This document shows, one piece after another, positions 7,709 through 17,247 of a DNA stretch of 64,000 nucleotides. The translations under genes and the position numbers were made by a program. This DNA is from Flavobacterium sp. GTDB taxonomy: Bacteria; Bacteroidota; Bacteroidia; Flavobacteriales; Flavobacteriaceae. Below the pieces are notes generated by a model. It searched no databases. It was not told the DNA's origin and was given only the letters and a program-made list of their open reading frames with translations. The number at the start of each line of letters is the position of its first letter. Position 1 is the first letter of the stretch. The stretch covers positions 165,602-229,601 of the forward strand of contig DNNO01000021.1 of assembly GCA_003497625.1 (NCBI GenBank), written 5' to 3'.

Positions 7709-8542
7709 ATGGAACTCCTAAAAATAGATTTGAATTGTATTAAAAACACATATAAAAAACGACCATGTGATTCTTACAAAGGAACACATGGTCATGCTTT
7801 GTTAATTGCAGGAAGCTCAGATAAAATGGGAGCTGCCATTATTGCTTCAAAAGCTTGCTTGCGTTCGGGTGTTGGGTTATTAACAGTAGCTTTTTATCCC
7901 GAAAACAAAAGTGTTCTTTTCAATTCGATTCCCGAAGCAATGTATGCCAATTCTTGTGTGATGAATGATTTATCACCTTATCAAGCCATTGGAATTGGAC
8001 CTGGAATTGGAGTTGATGAAGTAAGTCTACAATACATTTACGAATTATACGAAAATAAACTTCCTGTTGTTTTTGATGCTGATGCTTTGAATTTAATTGC
8101 GAAATATAAAATCGATTGGAAAAACTTTAATTTTCCATTTGTTTTAACTCCACATCCAAAAGAATTTGATCGATTATTTGGTGAACATGATTCTGAATCC
8201 GGAAGAAGAATTACAGCTATAAAAAAAGCTAAGGAACTAAATTGTGTAATCGTTTTAAAAGGACACAAAACGTTTATCACTGACGGAATTCACACTTTTG
8301 AAAACACAACTGGAAATTCAGGTTTAGCAAAAGGTGGTTCAGGTGATGCGTTAACCGGAATGATTACTTCTTTTTTAGCTCAAGGTTATACTACTTTAGA
8401 ATCAGCTAAATTAGGTGTTTATCTTCATGGATTGGCTGCTGATATTACGCTTCAAACACAAAGTGAAGAAAGTATGTTAATAACTGATGTTATTGAAAAC
8501 TTAGGGTTAGCCTTCCAAAGATTGAATTCCGAAATACAATAA
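7709..8542 (+). CDS. nnrD: ADP-dependent NAD(P)H-hydrate dehydratase (NnrD domain only)
   Basis: The 277-residue ribokinase-like protein repairs hydrated NAD(P)H. Visible motifs are GTHGHALLIAGSSDKMGA near residue 25, DADALNLIA near 120, LTPHPKEFDRL near 145 and GNSGLAKGGSGDALTGMI near 205, the last being the nucleotide-binding glycines and catalytic Asp. The epimerase (NnrE) domain that is fused to it in E. coli is absent, so epimerisation must be done elsewhere or not at all. Its 3' end overlaps the convergent DUF1294 gene by 36 bp. Confidence 0.93.
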   Translation: MELLKIDLNCIKNTYKKRPCDSYKGTHGHALLIAGSSDKMGAAIIASKACLRSGVGLLTVAFYPENKSVLFNSIPEAMYANSCVMNDLSPYQAIGIGPGIGVDEVSLQYIYELYENKLPVVFDADALNLIAKYKIDWKNFNFPFVLTPHPKEFDRLFGEHDSESGRRITAIKKAKELNCVIVLKGHKTFITDGIHTFENTTGNSGLAKGGSGDALTGMITSFLAQGYTTLESAKLGVYLHGLAADITLQTQSEESMLITDVIENLGLAFQRLNSEIQ

Positions 8543-8779
8543 AACAATCTGAAGTATCGCAATTGCGTAGAAACTCAAAATAAAAGAAAATTTATTGGTT
8601 TTGTGTTTGAAAAAATTCATTCCTATTAATCCTCCAATAGTTCCACCAACACCAGCTAATAAAAGTAAATTAAATTCCGAAATGCGTCTTCTATTGTTTT
8701 TAGCCTGCCATTTATCGTAGCCATAAGTTAGAAAACAGAGGCTGTTTATCACAATTAAATAAATAAATAGTACTTCCAA
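8507..8779 (-). CDS. DUF1294 small membrane protein
   Basis: The 90-residue product has three hydrophobic segments. The family signature YGYDKWQAKNNRRRISE is followed by a glycine-rich LLLLAGVGGTIGGLIGM helix, matching DUF1294. The function is not known. It converges with and overlaps the end of nnrD by 36 bp. Confidence 0.85.
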   Translation of the reverse strand: MEVLFIYLIVINSLCFLTYGYDKWQAKNNRRRISEFNLLLLAGVGGTIGGLIGMNFFKHKTNKFSFILSFYAIAILQIVLLYFGIQSLEG

Positions 8780-8833
8780 AAGCTAAAAATTTTGTCCAAA
8801 GATAGTATTTTAGCATTTCAATTTTTATTTACA

Positions 8834-10960
8834 ATGACCAATATTCAATTCATTCAAAACCAAACTAACATTGCTCCGAAAAGCATTGAAGCTACTATAA
8901 AATTACTTTCAGAAGATTGTACGATTCCTTTTATTTCGCGTTACCGAAAAGATCAAACCGGAAATTTAGATGAGGTACAAATCGAAGCGATATCGAAATT
9001 AAACAAGCAATATGATGAAATCATCAAGCGAAAAGAAAGCATTTTAAAATCGATTGAAGAACAAAACGTCCTTTCTCCTGAATTGAAATCCAAAATTGAA
9101 AACAGTTTCGATTTACAAGAATTGGAAGATTTCTATTTGCCTTACAAAAAGAAGAAAAAAACCAAAGCCGATGTTGCTCGTGAAAACGGATTAGAGCCAT
9201 TGGCAAAAATCATCATGAGTCAAAAAAATGATGATATTGAGTTTTTAGCCTCGAAATATTTGAATGCAAACGTTAAAAACGAAGACGAAGCCTTACAAGG
9301 CGCTCGCGATATTATTGCGGAATGGATTAACGAAAATATCTTTATTCGTAAAAATTTACGTCGCTTGTTCCAACGAAAAGCAGAAATCACAACCAAAGTC
9401 GTTAAAACTAAAAAAGAAGACGAAGCGGCTCAAAAATTCTCCCAATATTTTGATTGGGCCGAACCTATTTCAAAAGCGCCATCGCACCGTTTATTAGCCA
9501 TGTTGCGTGCCGAAGCGGAAGGTTTTGTGAAACTAAATGTAGCAATCGAAAAAGAAGAAGCATTAGATTTTATAGAAGAAAATATCATCAAAAATAAAAA
9601 TTCGGATGCTACCGAACATTTAGAATTAGCGATAAAAGACAGCTACAAACGCTTGTTAGAACCCGCTATTTCAAACGAAACCTTACAAGAGGCAAAAGCC
9701 AAAGCCGATATTAAAGCGATTGATGTGTTTTCGGAAAATTTACGACAATTGTTGTTAGCGCCACCTTTAGGCGAAAAACGAATTTTAGCCATCGACCCTG
9801 GTTACAGAACCGGTTGTAAAGTGGTTTGTTTGGATGAAAAAGGAGATTTACTAAACAACGAAACCATTTATCCACACGCGCCACAAAATGACACTGCTAT
9901 GGCGATGAAGAAAATCCGTTCGATGGTGAATGCTTATAATATTGAAGCCATTTCTATTGGTAACGGAACGGCTTCTCGCGAAACCGAATTCTTCATTAAA
10001 AAAATTGCTTTTGATAAACCGGTTCAAGTTTTTGTAGTTTCAGAAGCTGGAGCATCGGTGTATTCTGCGAGTAAAATTGCGCGCGAAGAATTCTCAAATT
10101 ACGATGTTACCGTTCGTGGTTCGGTTTCGATTGGAAGACGCCTTTCAGATCCTTTGGCAGAATTGGTAAAAATCGATCCAAAATCAATTGGTGTTGGACA
10201 ATATCAACACGATGTAGATCAAACGAAATTGCAATCAGCATTAGACAGTACGGTGATGAGTTGTGTGAATTCTGTTGGTATTAACATTAACACAGCTAGT
10301 AAATCGTTGTTGAGTTATGTTTCTGGAATTGGTGAAAAAATGGCGGAAAATATCGTAGCATATCGTTCGGAAAACGGTCCGTTTGAAGATAGAAAGCAAC
10401 TAAAAAAAGTACCTCGTTTAGGTGAAAAAGCTTACCAACAAGCAGCAGCTTTTATTAGAATTCGCGATGGAAAAAATCCGTTGGATAATTCGGCAGTACA
10501 TCCAGAAGCGTATCCAATTGTGGAAAAAATGGCAAAAGATTTAGGCATCAAAACCACCGAATTAATTGCCAATAAAGAAAAAATTGCACAAATAAAACCT
10601 GAAAATTACATCACAACAGAAATCGGAATTTTAACTTTAAAAGACATTTTAAAAGAGTTAGAAAAACCAGGATTAGACCCAAGAAAAGCGGCTAAAATTT
10701 TCGAATTTGACCCGAATGTAAAAACCATAAAAGATTTACGAGTTGGTATGATTTTACCCGGTATTGTAAATAATATTACCGCTTTTGGTTGTTTTGTGGA
10801 TGTGGGAATTAAAGAAAGTGGTTTGGTGCACATTTCCCAACTTAAAGAAGGCTATGTTTCGGATGTAAACGAAGTGGTAAAAATGCACCAACACGTACAA
10901 GTAAAAGTAGTTGAGGTAGACGAAGCTAGAAAGAGAATTCAGTTGACGATGATTTTATAA
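8834..10960 (+). CDS. tex: Tex-family S1 RNA-binding protein
   Basis: The 708-residue Tex protein has an N-terminal helical region, a YqgF-like RNase H fold domain (RILAIDPGYRTGCKVV near residue 315), a helix-hairpin-helix repeat (INTASKSLLSYVSGIGEKMA near 490) and a C-terminal S1 domain (GMILPGIVNNITAFGCFVDV near 640). Tex is a conserved transcription-associated nucleic-acid-binding protein. ATG 8834 is preferred over the in-frame TTG at 8792, because homologues begin just before the IQFIQNQTNI segment and the extra residues are not conserved in character. Confidence 0.95.
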   Translation: MTNIQFIQNQTNIAPKSIEATIKLLSEDCTIPFISRYRKDQTGNLDEVQIEAISKLNKQYDEIIKRKESILKSIEEQNVLSPELKSKIENSFDLQELEDFYLPYKKKKKTKADVARENGLEPLAKIIMSQKNDDIEFLASKYLNANVKNEDEALQGARDIIAEWINENIFIRKNLRRLFQRKAEITTKVVKTKKEDEAAQKFSQYFDWAEPISKAPSHRLLAMLRAEAEGFVKLNVAIEKEEALDFIEENIIKNKNSDATEHLELAIKDSYKRLLEPAISNETLQEAKAKADIKAIDVFSENLRQLLLAPPLGEKRILAIDPGYRTGCKVVCLDEKGDLLNNETIYPHAPQNDTAMAMKKIRSMVNAYNIEAISIGNGTASRETEFFIKKIAFDKPVQVFVVSEAGASVYSASKIAREEFSNYDVTVRGSVSIGRRLSDPLAELVKIDPKSIGVGQYQHDVDQTKLQSALDSTVMSCVNSVGININTASKSLLSYVSGIGEKMAENIVAYRSENGPFEDRKQLKKVPRLGEKAYQQAAAFIRIRDGKNPLDNSAVHPEAYPIVEKMAKDLGIKTTELIANKEKIAQIKPENYITTEIGILTLKDILKELEKPGLDPRKAAKIFEFDPNVKTIKDLRVGMILPGIVNNITAFGCFVDVGIKESGLVHISQLKEGYVSDVNEVVKMHQHVQVKVVEVDEARKRIQLTMIL

Positions 10961-10966
10961 TAAAGA

Positions 10967-11008
10967 AAATCCCAAACTCTAAATTTAGAATTTGGGATTT
11001 ATTATTTT
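10967..11008. terminator. Bidirectional terminator between tex and tatA
   Basis: AAATCCCAAA (10967-10976) pairs with TTTGGGATTT (10991-11000), and the intervening TCTAAATTTAGA is itself palindromic. A/T runs flank both sides, so it can serve both converging genes. Confidence 0.8.
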
Positions 11009-11023
11009 TAAATTAAAGAAAAA

Positions 11024-11230
11024 CTATTCTTTTTCTTTAGTTTCTTCTTCTTTTTTAGAATTTGCTGGTTGGTCGTCTTTGGCAGCGTTTTTAAATTCTT
11101 TAATACCTGTTCCAATTCCTTTCATCAATTCAGGAATTTTTTTACCACCAAAAAGTAAAACTACAATAGCGATAATTAATATTACTTGCATAGGGCCTAT
11201 TACTCCCAAAAATATGGTTAAAGCATTCAT
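11024..11230 (-). CDS. tatA: Sec-independent translocase protein TatA/E
   Basis: The 68-residue product has one N-terminal transmembrane helix ([21 protein letters not shown]), the conserved FGGKKIPEL hinge, an amphipathic helix ([15 protein letters not shown]) and an acidic/lysine tail. This is the TatA arrangement for export of folded proteins. TatC and any second TatA/B paralogue are not in the window. Confidence 0.92.
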   Translation of the reverse strand: MNALTIFLGVIGPMQVILIIAIVVLLFGGKKIPELMKGIGTGIKEFKNAAKDDQPANSKKEEETKEKE

Positions 11231-11331
11231 GATTTTAGTATTTTAAAGTACAAAGATATAAAGAAATTACCAATTCATTATTTTTTAACGATTTATTATC
11301 AGGTTTCAATTTACAAACACGTTGTATTTAG

Positions 11332-11339
11332 TATATTTG
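11332..11339 (+). promoter_or_regulatory. -7 element TATATTTG upstream of the LytM gene
   Basis: TATATTTG lies 21 bp before ATG 11361 and fits TAnnTTTG. It overlaps neither gene and supports ATG 11361 over the TTG at 11349. Confidence 0.55.
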
Positions 11340-11360
11340 TGATATAAATTGGTTCAAAAA

Positions 11361-12233
11361 ATGGCTAACAAAAAGCTAAAACGTCAGTTACTTCTTAAAA
11401 AGTTATACAACAAAAGAAGATTAGTTATTCTTAACGAAGATACTTTTGAAGAAACGTTTTCATTAAAATTAAACTTAATGAATGTCTTTGTTGTGGGAAC
11501 CATTGGTGCCATTTTAATCATTTTTGTAACTACTTATATTATTGCTTTTACACCTTTGCGCGAATATATTCCGGGTTATGCTTCTTCAAAATTAAAACAA
11601 GAAGCATTGGAAATGGCAATAAAATCGGATTCTCTTGAAAAATCGGTAAAAATCAACAACGCTTATATTGCTTCTATCAAAAAAGTATTAACAGGCGATT
11701 TAGAGTATGCAAAGCTGAATAAAGATTCTATCAAAGCTTTAGATGTTTCTGAAATTGATGTTTCTGGACTTTCACCAACAGAAAAAGAGCAAGAATTAAG
11801 AGATCAAGTTATTAAAGAAGATAAATACAATGTATTTGAAACTTCAAAACCTAAAGTTAGTTTTGTATTATTTCCGCCCGCTCAAGGTGCTATTTTACAA
11901 AAATATAATGTAGCCAATAAACATTTAGCAGTTAAAATCGCTTTAACCAATAACACACCAATAAAATCAGTTGGAGCAGGAACCATCATTTTTTCCGATT
12001 GGACACCAAGTTCGGGTTATGTGGTTATTGTTCGCCATAAAGATGATATTTTATCTGTCTATAAAAATGCGGCTTCGGTAACAAAATCACAAGGAAATAT
12101 CGTACGATCAGGTGAAGTTATTGCTCTTGCCGGAAATGCTAATAATGTACAAAATTCGGGTGCAACACTTCATTTTGAATTATGGAAAGATGGTTTCCCA
12201 ATAGACCCAACTCAGTTTATCAATTTCAATTAA
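11361..12233 (+). CDS. LytM/M23-type peptidase domain protein, probably inactive
   Basis: The 290-residue product has a basic N-terminus, one transmembrane helix near residues 40-62 (VFVVGTIGAILIIFVTTYII), a linker, and a C-terminal LytM/M23 fold. The usual zinc ligands look incomplete. The first His/Asp motif is replaced (NKHLAVKIAL), and the final HxH appears as LHFELW near residue 269, with Glu where the second His should be. Such degenerate LytM proteins usually activate cell-wall amidases rather than cut peptidoglycan. The GH3 gene follows after 1 bp, suggesting an operon. Confidence 0.8.
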   Translation: MANKKLKRQLLLKKLYNKRRLVILNEDTFEETFSLKLNLMNVFVVGTIGAILIIFVTTYIIAFTPLREYIPGYASSKLKQEALEMAIKSDSLEKSVKINNAYIASIKKVLTGDLEYAKLNKDSIKALDVSEIDVSGLSPTEKEQELRDQVIKEDKYNVFETSKPKVSFVLFPPAQGAILQKYNVANKHLAVKIALTNNTPIKSVGAGTIIFSDWTPSSGYVVIVRHKDDILSVYKNAASVTKSQGNIVRSGEVIALAGNANNVQNSGATLHFELWKDGFPIDPTQFINFN

Positions 12234-12234
12234 C

Positions 12235-13725
12235 ATGTCAGTAAAAGCTTTTGCAGCAAAATTATTTGCAAAAAGAATTCACGCTAAAACTCAAAAATGG
12301 GCCAATAATCCTATTGAAACCCAACAACAAGTTTTTGAAGCCTTAATTAAAGAAGCGGCTCAAACGCAATTTGGAAAAGACCACGATTTTGGTTCGATAA
12401 AAACTCATTCCGATTTTGTTCAAAAAGTTCCCGTTCGAGATTATGAAGGATTAAAACACTATGTTGATAAAGTCGTAAAAGGCGAAGAAAATGTACTTTG
12501 GAAAGGAAAGCCACTTTATTTTGCTAAAACTTCTGGAACTACTTCCGGTGCCAAATATATTCCGCTAACAAAGGAATCCATGCCATTTCATATTCAAGCG
12601 GCACGAAATGCGATTTTAAGTTACATTCACGAAACCGGAAAAGCCAATTTTGTTTCAGGAAAAATGATTTTCTTACAAGGAAGTCCGCTTTTAGAAGAAA
12701 AAAACGGAATTAAACTCGGAAGATTATCAGGAATTGTAGCGCATTTTGTTCCGAAATATTTACAAAAAAACCGAATGCCAAGTTGGGAAACCAATTGCAT
12801 TGAAGATTGGGAAACTAAAGTCAATGCCATTGTAGAAGAAACTATTAACGAAGACATGTCGGTGATTTCAGGTATTCCATCTTGGGTGCAAATGTATTTT
12901 GAGAAACTGTCAGCAAAAGCAGGAAAACCTGTTGGTGAAATCTTCAAAAACTTCAATTTGTTCATTTATGGCGGTGTAAATTACGAACCGTATCGTGCGA
13001 AATTTGAAAATTTAATTGGAAGAAAAGTTGATTCGATAGAATTGTTTCCGGCTTCCGAAGGCTTTTTTGCTTATCAAGATTCACAGAAAGACAAAGGAAT
13101 GTTGTTATTATTGAATTCTGGAATTTTCTACGAATTCATAAAAGCAGAGGAATTTTTCACTGAAAATCCAAAACGCTATACGATTGATGAAGTAGAATTA
13201 GGTGTCAATTACGTTTTAATCATTTCTACTAATGCTGGACTTTGGGCATACAATATAGGTGATACAATTCAGTTTACGAGTTTAAAACCGTATCGTGTTA
13301 TCGTTTCGGGAAGAATCAAACATTACATCTCTGCTTTTGGCGAACACGTTATTGGAAAAGAAGTGGAATCGGCGCTAAAAGAAGCGATGGAAGGAACTGA
13401 TGTTCGAGTGAATGAATTCACAGTTGCGCCACAAATTACACCAACCGAAGGTTTACCGTATCATGAATGGTTCATCGAATTCGAAAATGAACCAACCAAT
13501 TTAGAAGAATTTGCACTAAAAATCGATGCAGCGATGCGCAAACAAAACGTGTATTATGACGATTTGATAGTTGGGCATGTATTGAGAACATTAGTAATTA
13601 AAAGTGTTCCAAAAAACGGTTTCCAAGAATACATGAAATCGATAGGCAAATTAGGCGGACAAAATAAGTTACCAAGATTAAGCAACGATAGAAAAATTGC
13701 TCAGTTTTTTGAGATAAAAGAATAA
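12235..13725 (+). CDS. GH3 auxin-responsive promoter family protein (acyl-adenylating)
   Basis: The 496-residue product belongs to the GH3 branch of the ANL adenylating enzymes. It carries the ATP-binding motif FAKTSGTTSGAKYIPLT near residue 97, YGGVNYEPYR near 245, and ELFPASEGFFAYQ near 267, matching the GH3 family. Plant members conjugate amino acids to acyl hormones; bacterial members are common in Bacteroidetes with unknown substrates. The gene starts 1 bp after the LytM stop and is followed after 2 bp by the carboxypeptidase-like domain protein, so the three probably form one transcript. Confidence 0.88.
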   Translation: MSVKAFAAKLFAKRIHAKTQKWANNPIETQQQVFEALIKEAAQTQFGKDHDFGSIKTHSDFVQKVPVRDYEGLKHYVDKVVKGEENVLWKGKPLYFAKTSGTTSGAKYIPLTKESMPFHIQAARNAILSYIHETGKANFVSGKMIFLQGSPLLEEKNGIKLGRLSGIVAHFVPKYLQKNRMPSWETNCIEDWETKVNAIVEETINEDMSVISGIPSWVQMYFEKLSAKAGKPVGEIFKNFNLFIYGGVNYEPYRAKFENLIGRKVDSIELFPASEGFFAYQDSQKDKGMLLLLNSGIFYEFIKAEEFFTENPKRYTIDEVELGVNYVLIISTNAGLWAYNIGDTIQFTSLKPYRVIVSGRIKHYISAFGEHVIGKEVESALKEAMEGTDVRVNEFTVAPQITPTEGLPYHEWFIEFENEPTNLEEFALKIDAAMRKQNVYYDDLIVGHVLRTLVIKSVPKNGFQEYMKSIGKLGGQNKLPRLSNDRKIAQFFEIKE

Positions 13726-13727
13726 AG

Positions 13728-14552
13728 ATGAAAGAAAATAGACTGATTTGGATTTTTTTGATTGTTTCACAATTTGCTTTTTCGCAAATCCGTGGCGTGG
13801 TTAAAGACAGTATTTCAGGCGAACCGATTCCGTTTGTGAATATTTGGGTGGAGAATGAAACGATTGGAACGACTTCTGAAGCGGATGGAACTTTTTTTTT
13901 AGAAGCCTCTAAACAAAAAAACATTGTGATTTCAGTTTTAGGATATGAGAGAAAAACGATTAAAGGAAGTGAAATTTCTACTGTTCAATTAAAACCTATG
14001 GCTTACGACTTAAGAGAAGTGGTCATATTAAATAAAAAACAATCCAAACAAATTGAAATAGGCGACATCAAAAACGCTATTTTTCAATCCTTTGACAACG
14101 GTCCAAAAATCGAAGCGAAGTTTTTTCCTTATCAATCTTCGTATAATAAAACAAAGTTTATAAAAGAAGTAACGATTTTCACTGATAGTAGAATTGAAGA
14201 AGCCACTATAAAACTTCACTTTTACAGTGTAGATGAAAACGGTTATCCAGGTGAAGAATTGTTGACAAAAGATTATGTTGTTACTTTGAAAAAAGGAGTA
14301 ATCAAACATCGTTTTAATATATCGCAATTTGATTTGGTTTTCCCAGAAAAAGGAATGTTTGTGGCATATGAAAAGTTGTTAATTGAGAGTAATAAAACAG
14401 GCACCAAATACCAACCGTATGTGTTATATAACTATGTAGAAAGAGATTTCTTTTATACTTATGCTTACGGAAAATGGAGTAAGCAATCAGGGAATAATTT
14501 GGAGAAAATAAGTGTAAATGAACCCTCAATAAACCTAATTTTAACCAATTAA
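13728..14552 (+). CDS. Secreted CarboxypepD_reg-like domain protein
   Basis: The 274-residue product has a signal peptide (WIFLIVSQFAFSQ). A carboxypeptidase D regulatory-like beta-sandwich follows (residues 20-95: IRGVVKDSISGEPIPFVNI, then VLGYERKTI), the domain that also begins many TonB-dependent receptors. No plug or barrel follows; residues 120-274 form an unrecognised domain. It is likely periplasmic or surface exposed. The role is unknown. It is the last gene of the LytM-GH3 run. Confidence 0.75.
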   Translation: MKENRLIWIFLIVSQFAFSQIRGVVKDSISGEPIPFVNIWVENETIGTTSEADGTFFLEASKQKNIVISVLGYERKTIKGSEISTVQLKPMAYDLREVVILNKKQSKQIEIGDIKNAIFQSFDNGPKIEAKFFPYQSSYNKTKFIKEVTIFTDSRIEEATIKLHFYSVDENGYPGEELLTKDYVVTLKKGVIKHRFNISQFDLVFPEKGMFVAYEKLLIESNKTGTKYQPYVLYNYVERDFFYTYAYGKWSKQSGNNLEKISVNEPSINLILTN

Positions 14553-14564
14553 AAATAAAAATCG

Positions 14565-14572
14565 TACTTTTG
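14565..14572 (+). promoter_or_regulatory. -7 element TACTTTTG upstream of the DUF6909 gene
   Basis: TACTTTTG lies 23 bp before ATG 14596. No clear -33 element is visible. Confidence 0.5.
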
Positions 14573-14595
14573 CAGGTTAGAAAAACAAAATATTA

Positions 14596-16287
14596 ATGAA
14601 AGACATTAAAAACATTTCGCGTTCTAGAGCGCAAGAGTCCTCAGCAGCTATTGAGCGACTGTACATTACCATGAGACATTTATTTAACAGAGGTTTCTAT
14701 AAACCAATGGGTGTTTCGGGAGAAACTTTAAGAGAAGCCTTATTAGCGCTTCGACCAGAAATTTACGGTTCTATTGCCGAAGAAAAGGTAGAATTAAACG
14801 GACTTTTATACGTAATTGAACGTTTACCAATTGGAATTGAAGAATGCCGTTACATCAACTTAACTTCAGATGAAGGTTATTCAAATTCGCACTTTAAAGC
14901 GATTGTTCCTCCAAAAAGAAGAAGAAATTGTTACCGTATTGACGACGAACAAATGAATGTGGAAATCACACGTGGACGTTCAGATATTTATGATATTTTA
15001 ACGCATTTGACCTTTATTTTTATCGAATCGCACAAAATTAAAGACAGAGTTTTAATTGATGATGAAGGTTCGGTTTCACGTGATTGGCAAAAACTAGAAT
15101 TAGCGGTAAAACAAACTAAAAAATTACCTTTAGTTGAACGTGAAAAAGCCATTTCTCACGCCGCAAATGTATTAGGAAGAACGTTTGCAGAAGTACAAGA
15201 TATTTATGATGATTTTGCTACGACTGAAGCACCAGATAGATTTTTACACGTAGTATATTGGTTAGGAAAATTAGCTATCGAGGAAGTAGTTGATAATAAC
15301 AAAAGAACCATAACTTTCAGTCCAATTTTAAGAGAACGATTGGGTCATCATATTTATGGTGACATTTGGGCAACCACTATTAAAGAAGTTTTACTAAAAA
15401 ATAATTTATTAGAACGTCCTATTCATATTATTAGTGCAAATATGCATAGTGTAATGAATTCTATTTTTGCTGAACCTGTTTTAGGAAAAAAATACAAAAA
15501 CACACCTGAATTCCAGATATTTGAGGATTTAAGTAGTTCGGCTAATAAAGATTTGCGTAAGAAAGTGGAAGATTTTGCGTTACAACAAGGAATGATTTCT
15601 TTGCCAGATACTTCAGGAACTAATATTGATGTTCAAATTTTTGATACAGCGAAAATTGATTTAACAAAAACCATTTTTGCTACTTCAAAATTAGCTAAAG
15701 AAAAACCAGTTCTAATTGTAATGGATTATGCCTTTGGTGAACAAGCTTTTGAGACGATTGACGAGTTGTTAAAACCATATAAAGTCGAAAAGAAGAGCAA
15801 AACATTTTTAAATGTAGAATCAGTTTCTATTATGGGTAAAGCCGGGATTTTAGAAGGTGGAAAAGGGGACATCATGATTCCAACAGCTCATGTAAATGAG
15901 GGAACGGCAGATAATTATCCATTTGAAAATGAGTTGACCAAAGCCATGTTTGACGGAAATGATATTCCGGTTTTTGAAGGACCTATGATTACAGTTTTAG
16001 GAACATCACTTCAAAACAGAGATTTATTGAAATTTTTCCACGAATCTACTTGGGAAGCTATCGGTTTAGAAATGGAAGGGGCTTATTATCAAAAAGCGAT
16101 TCAATCAGCATCTAAGATTAGAAAAAGTATCAATCCTAATGTAAAAGTACGTTACGCTTATTATGCTTCCGATAATCCATTAGAAACAGGAAGCACATTG
16201 GCTTCAGGTGGTTTAGGAACTACAGGAGTAAAACCAACGTATTTAATTACAATTAAAATATTAGAACAAATCTTTAACGTAAAATAA
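14596..16287 (+). CDS. DUF6909-like protein with nucleoside-phosphorylase-like C-terminus
   Basis: The 563-residue protein seems to match the DUF6909 family of flavobacteria, from memory. Residues 1-290 are unrecognised. From about 375 it resembles the PNP/UDP-phosphorylase superfamily: a beta strand VLIVMDYAFGEQAFE, SIMGKAGILEGGKGDIMIP near 413, and a GLEMEGAYY motif near 490, which corresponds to the MEGA(A) segment that binds ribose in MTA/SAH nucleosidases and AMP nucleosidase. YYASDNPL near 520 fits the late catalytic Asp. A nucleosidase or phosphorylase activity is therefore possible but unproven. It has its own promoter and is followed by the polysaccharide locus. Confidence 0.7.
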   Translation: MKDIKNISRSRAQESSAAIERLYITMRHLFNRGFYKPMGVSGETLREALLALRPEIYGSIAEEKVELNGLLYVIERLPIGIEECRYINLTSDEGYSNSHFKAIVPPKRRRNCYRIDDEQMNVEITRGRSDIYDILTHLTFIFIESHKIKDRVLIDDEGSVSRDWQKLELAVKQTKKLPLVEREKAISHAANVLGRTFAEVQDIYDDFATTEAPDRFLHVVYWLGKLAIEEVVDNNKRTITFSPILRERLGHHIYGDIWATTIKEVLLKNNLLERPIHIISANMHSVMNSIFAEPVLGKKYKNTPEFQIFEDLSSSANKDLRKKVEDFALQQGMISLPDTSGTNIDVQIFDTAKIDLTKTIFATSKLAKEKPVLIVMDYAFGEQAFETIDELLKPYKVEKKSKTFLNVESVSIMGKAGILEGGKGDIMIPTAHVNEGTADNYPFENELTKAMFDGNDIPVFEGPMITVLGTSLQNRDLLKFFHESTWEAIGLEMEGAYYQKAIQSASKIRKSINPNVKVRYAYYASDNPLETGSTLASGGLGTTGVKPTYLITIKILEQIFNVK

Positions 16288-16293
16288 GTATAA

Positions 16294-17247
16294 ATGAGTA
16301 CAAATTCTCAAGATCAAGAAATCGATTTAGGACAAATCGGAAAAGGAATAAAAAACTTTTTCAATGGAATAGTGAATTCAATTTTCGATTTTATATTCTT
16401 TGTAAAAAAGAAGATTGTAATTATTGGACTTTTGTTTGTAATTGGAGTTGTTTTAGCTTTTTTATTAGACCCAAAAATTTACAATCATGAAATTTCAGTA
16501 ATTCCTAATTTTGGGAGTAACGAGTATTTGTACAAAAAAATAGAACAAATTGACACCAAACTTAGGGAAGAAGACGAATCTTTTTTTAAAGAATTAGGTA
16601 TAAAAAACCCTAAAGATGTTATTGGCATTGAAATTGAGGCTTATCCTGCTATTTACAATTTTATTAATAATAAAGAGCAAGGAAATAATTTTGAATTAAT
16701 CAAATTAATGGCTGAAGATGGTGATATTGATAAAATAATGCAGGGAGAAATAACAAGTAAAAATTATTACCACCATAAAATTTCTATCAAAACTAAGGGG
16801 AAGTTTAAAAAAGAAGATTTTATAACTCCAGTTTTAAACTATTTGAACTCTAATCCTTATTTTGAAATTCAACAAAAAGTATATCAAAAAAATTTAGCAG
16901 ATAAAATCGCTTTAAATGATTCTTTGATTAAGCAAATCGATAATTTGATAGTATTATTGTCTTCTAATAATTCTTCTGGAACTATTTCAATATCTGAAAA
17001 AAACAGTATTCCAGAATTAGTTGAAAAAAAAGATAGATTAATTTTAGAGAAGCAATATTTGTTAACAAACGAAAATATTTTTGATAAGATAATCAAAGAA
17101 GAGAGTAGTATAGTTAATATTAGAGATTATAAACCTCTATTGTTGAACAATAAAATCTTATTTCCAATAGGGTTAATTTTATTATACCTGCTATTTCACT
17201 CATTATTAAATGTTTATAAAAAACAATCAGCAAGAATAAATAGCTAA
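16294..17247 (+). CDS. Wzz-like polysaccharide chain-length determinant
   Basis: The 317-residue product has two transmembrane helices, near 44-63 (IIGLLFVIGVVLAFLLDP) and 288-305 (ILFPIGLILLYLLFHSLL), around a periplasmic domain with coiled-coil tendency. This is the Wzz/polysaccharide co-polymerase topology without a kinase domain. It opens the polysaccharide locus, and its stop codon overlaps the rfbB start (TAATG). It probably sets O-antigen chain length together with one of the Wzy candidates. Confidence 0.75.
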   Translation: MSTNSQDQEIDLGQIGKGIKNFFNGIVNSIFDFIFFVKKKIVIIGLLFVIGVVLAFLLDPKIYNHEISVIPNFGSNEYLYKKIEQIDTKLREEDESFFKELGIKNPKDVIGIEIEAYPAIYNFINNKEQGNNFELIKLMAEDGDIDKIMQGEITSKNYYHHKISIKTKGKFKKEDFITPVLNYLNSNPYFEIQQKVYQKNLADKIALNDSLIKQIDNLIVLLSSNNSSGTISISEKNSIPELVEKKDRLILEKQYLLTNENIFDKIIKEESSIVNIRDYKPLLLNNKILFPIGLILLYLLFHSLLNVYKKQSARINS

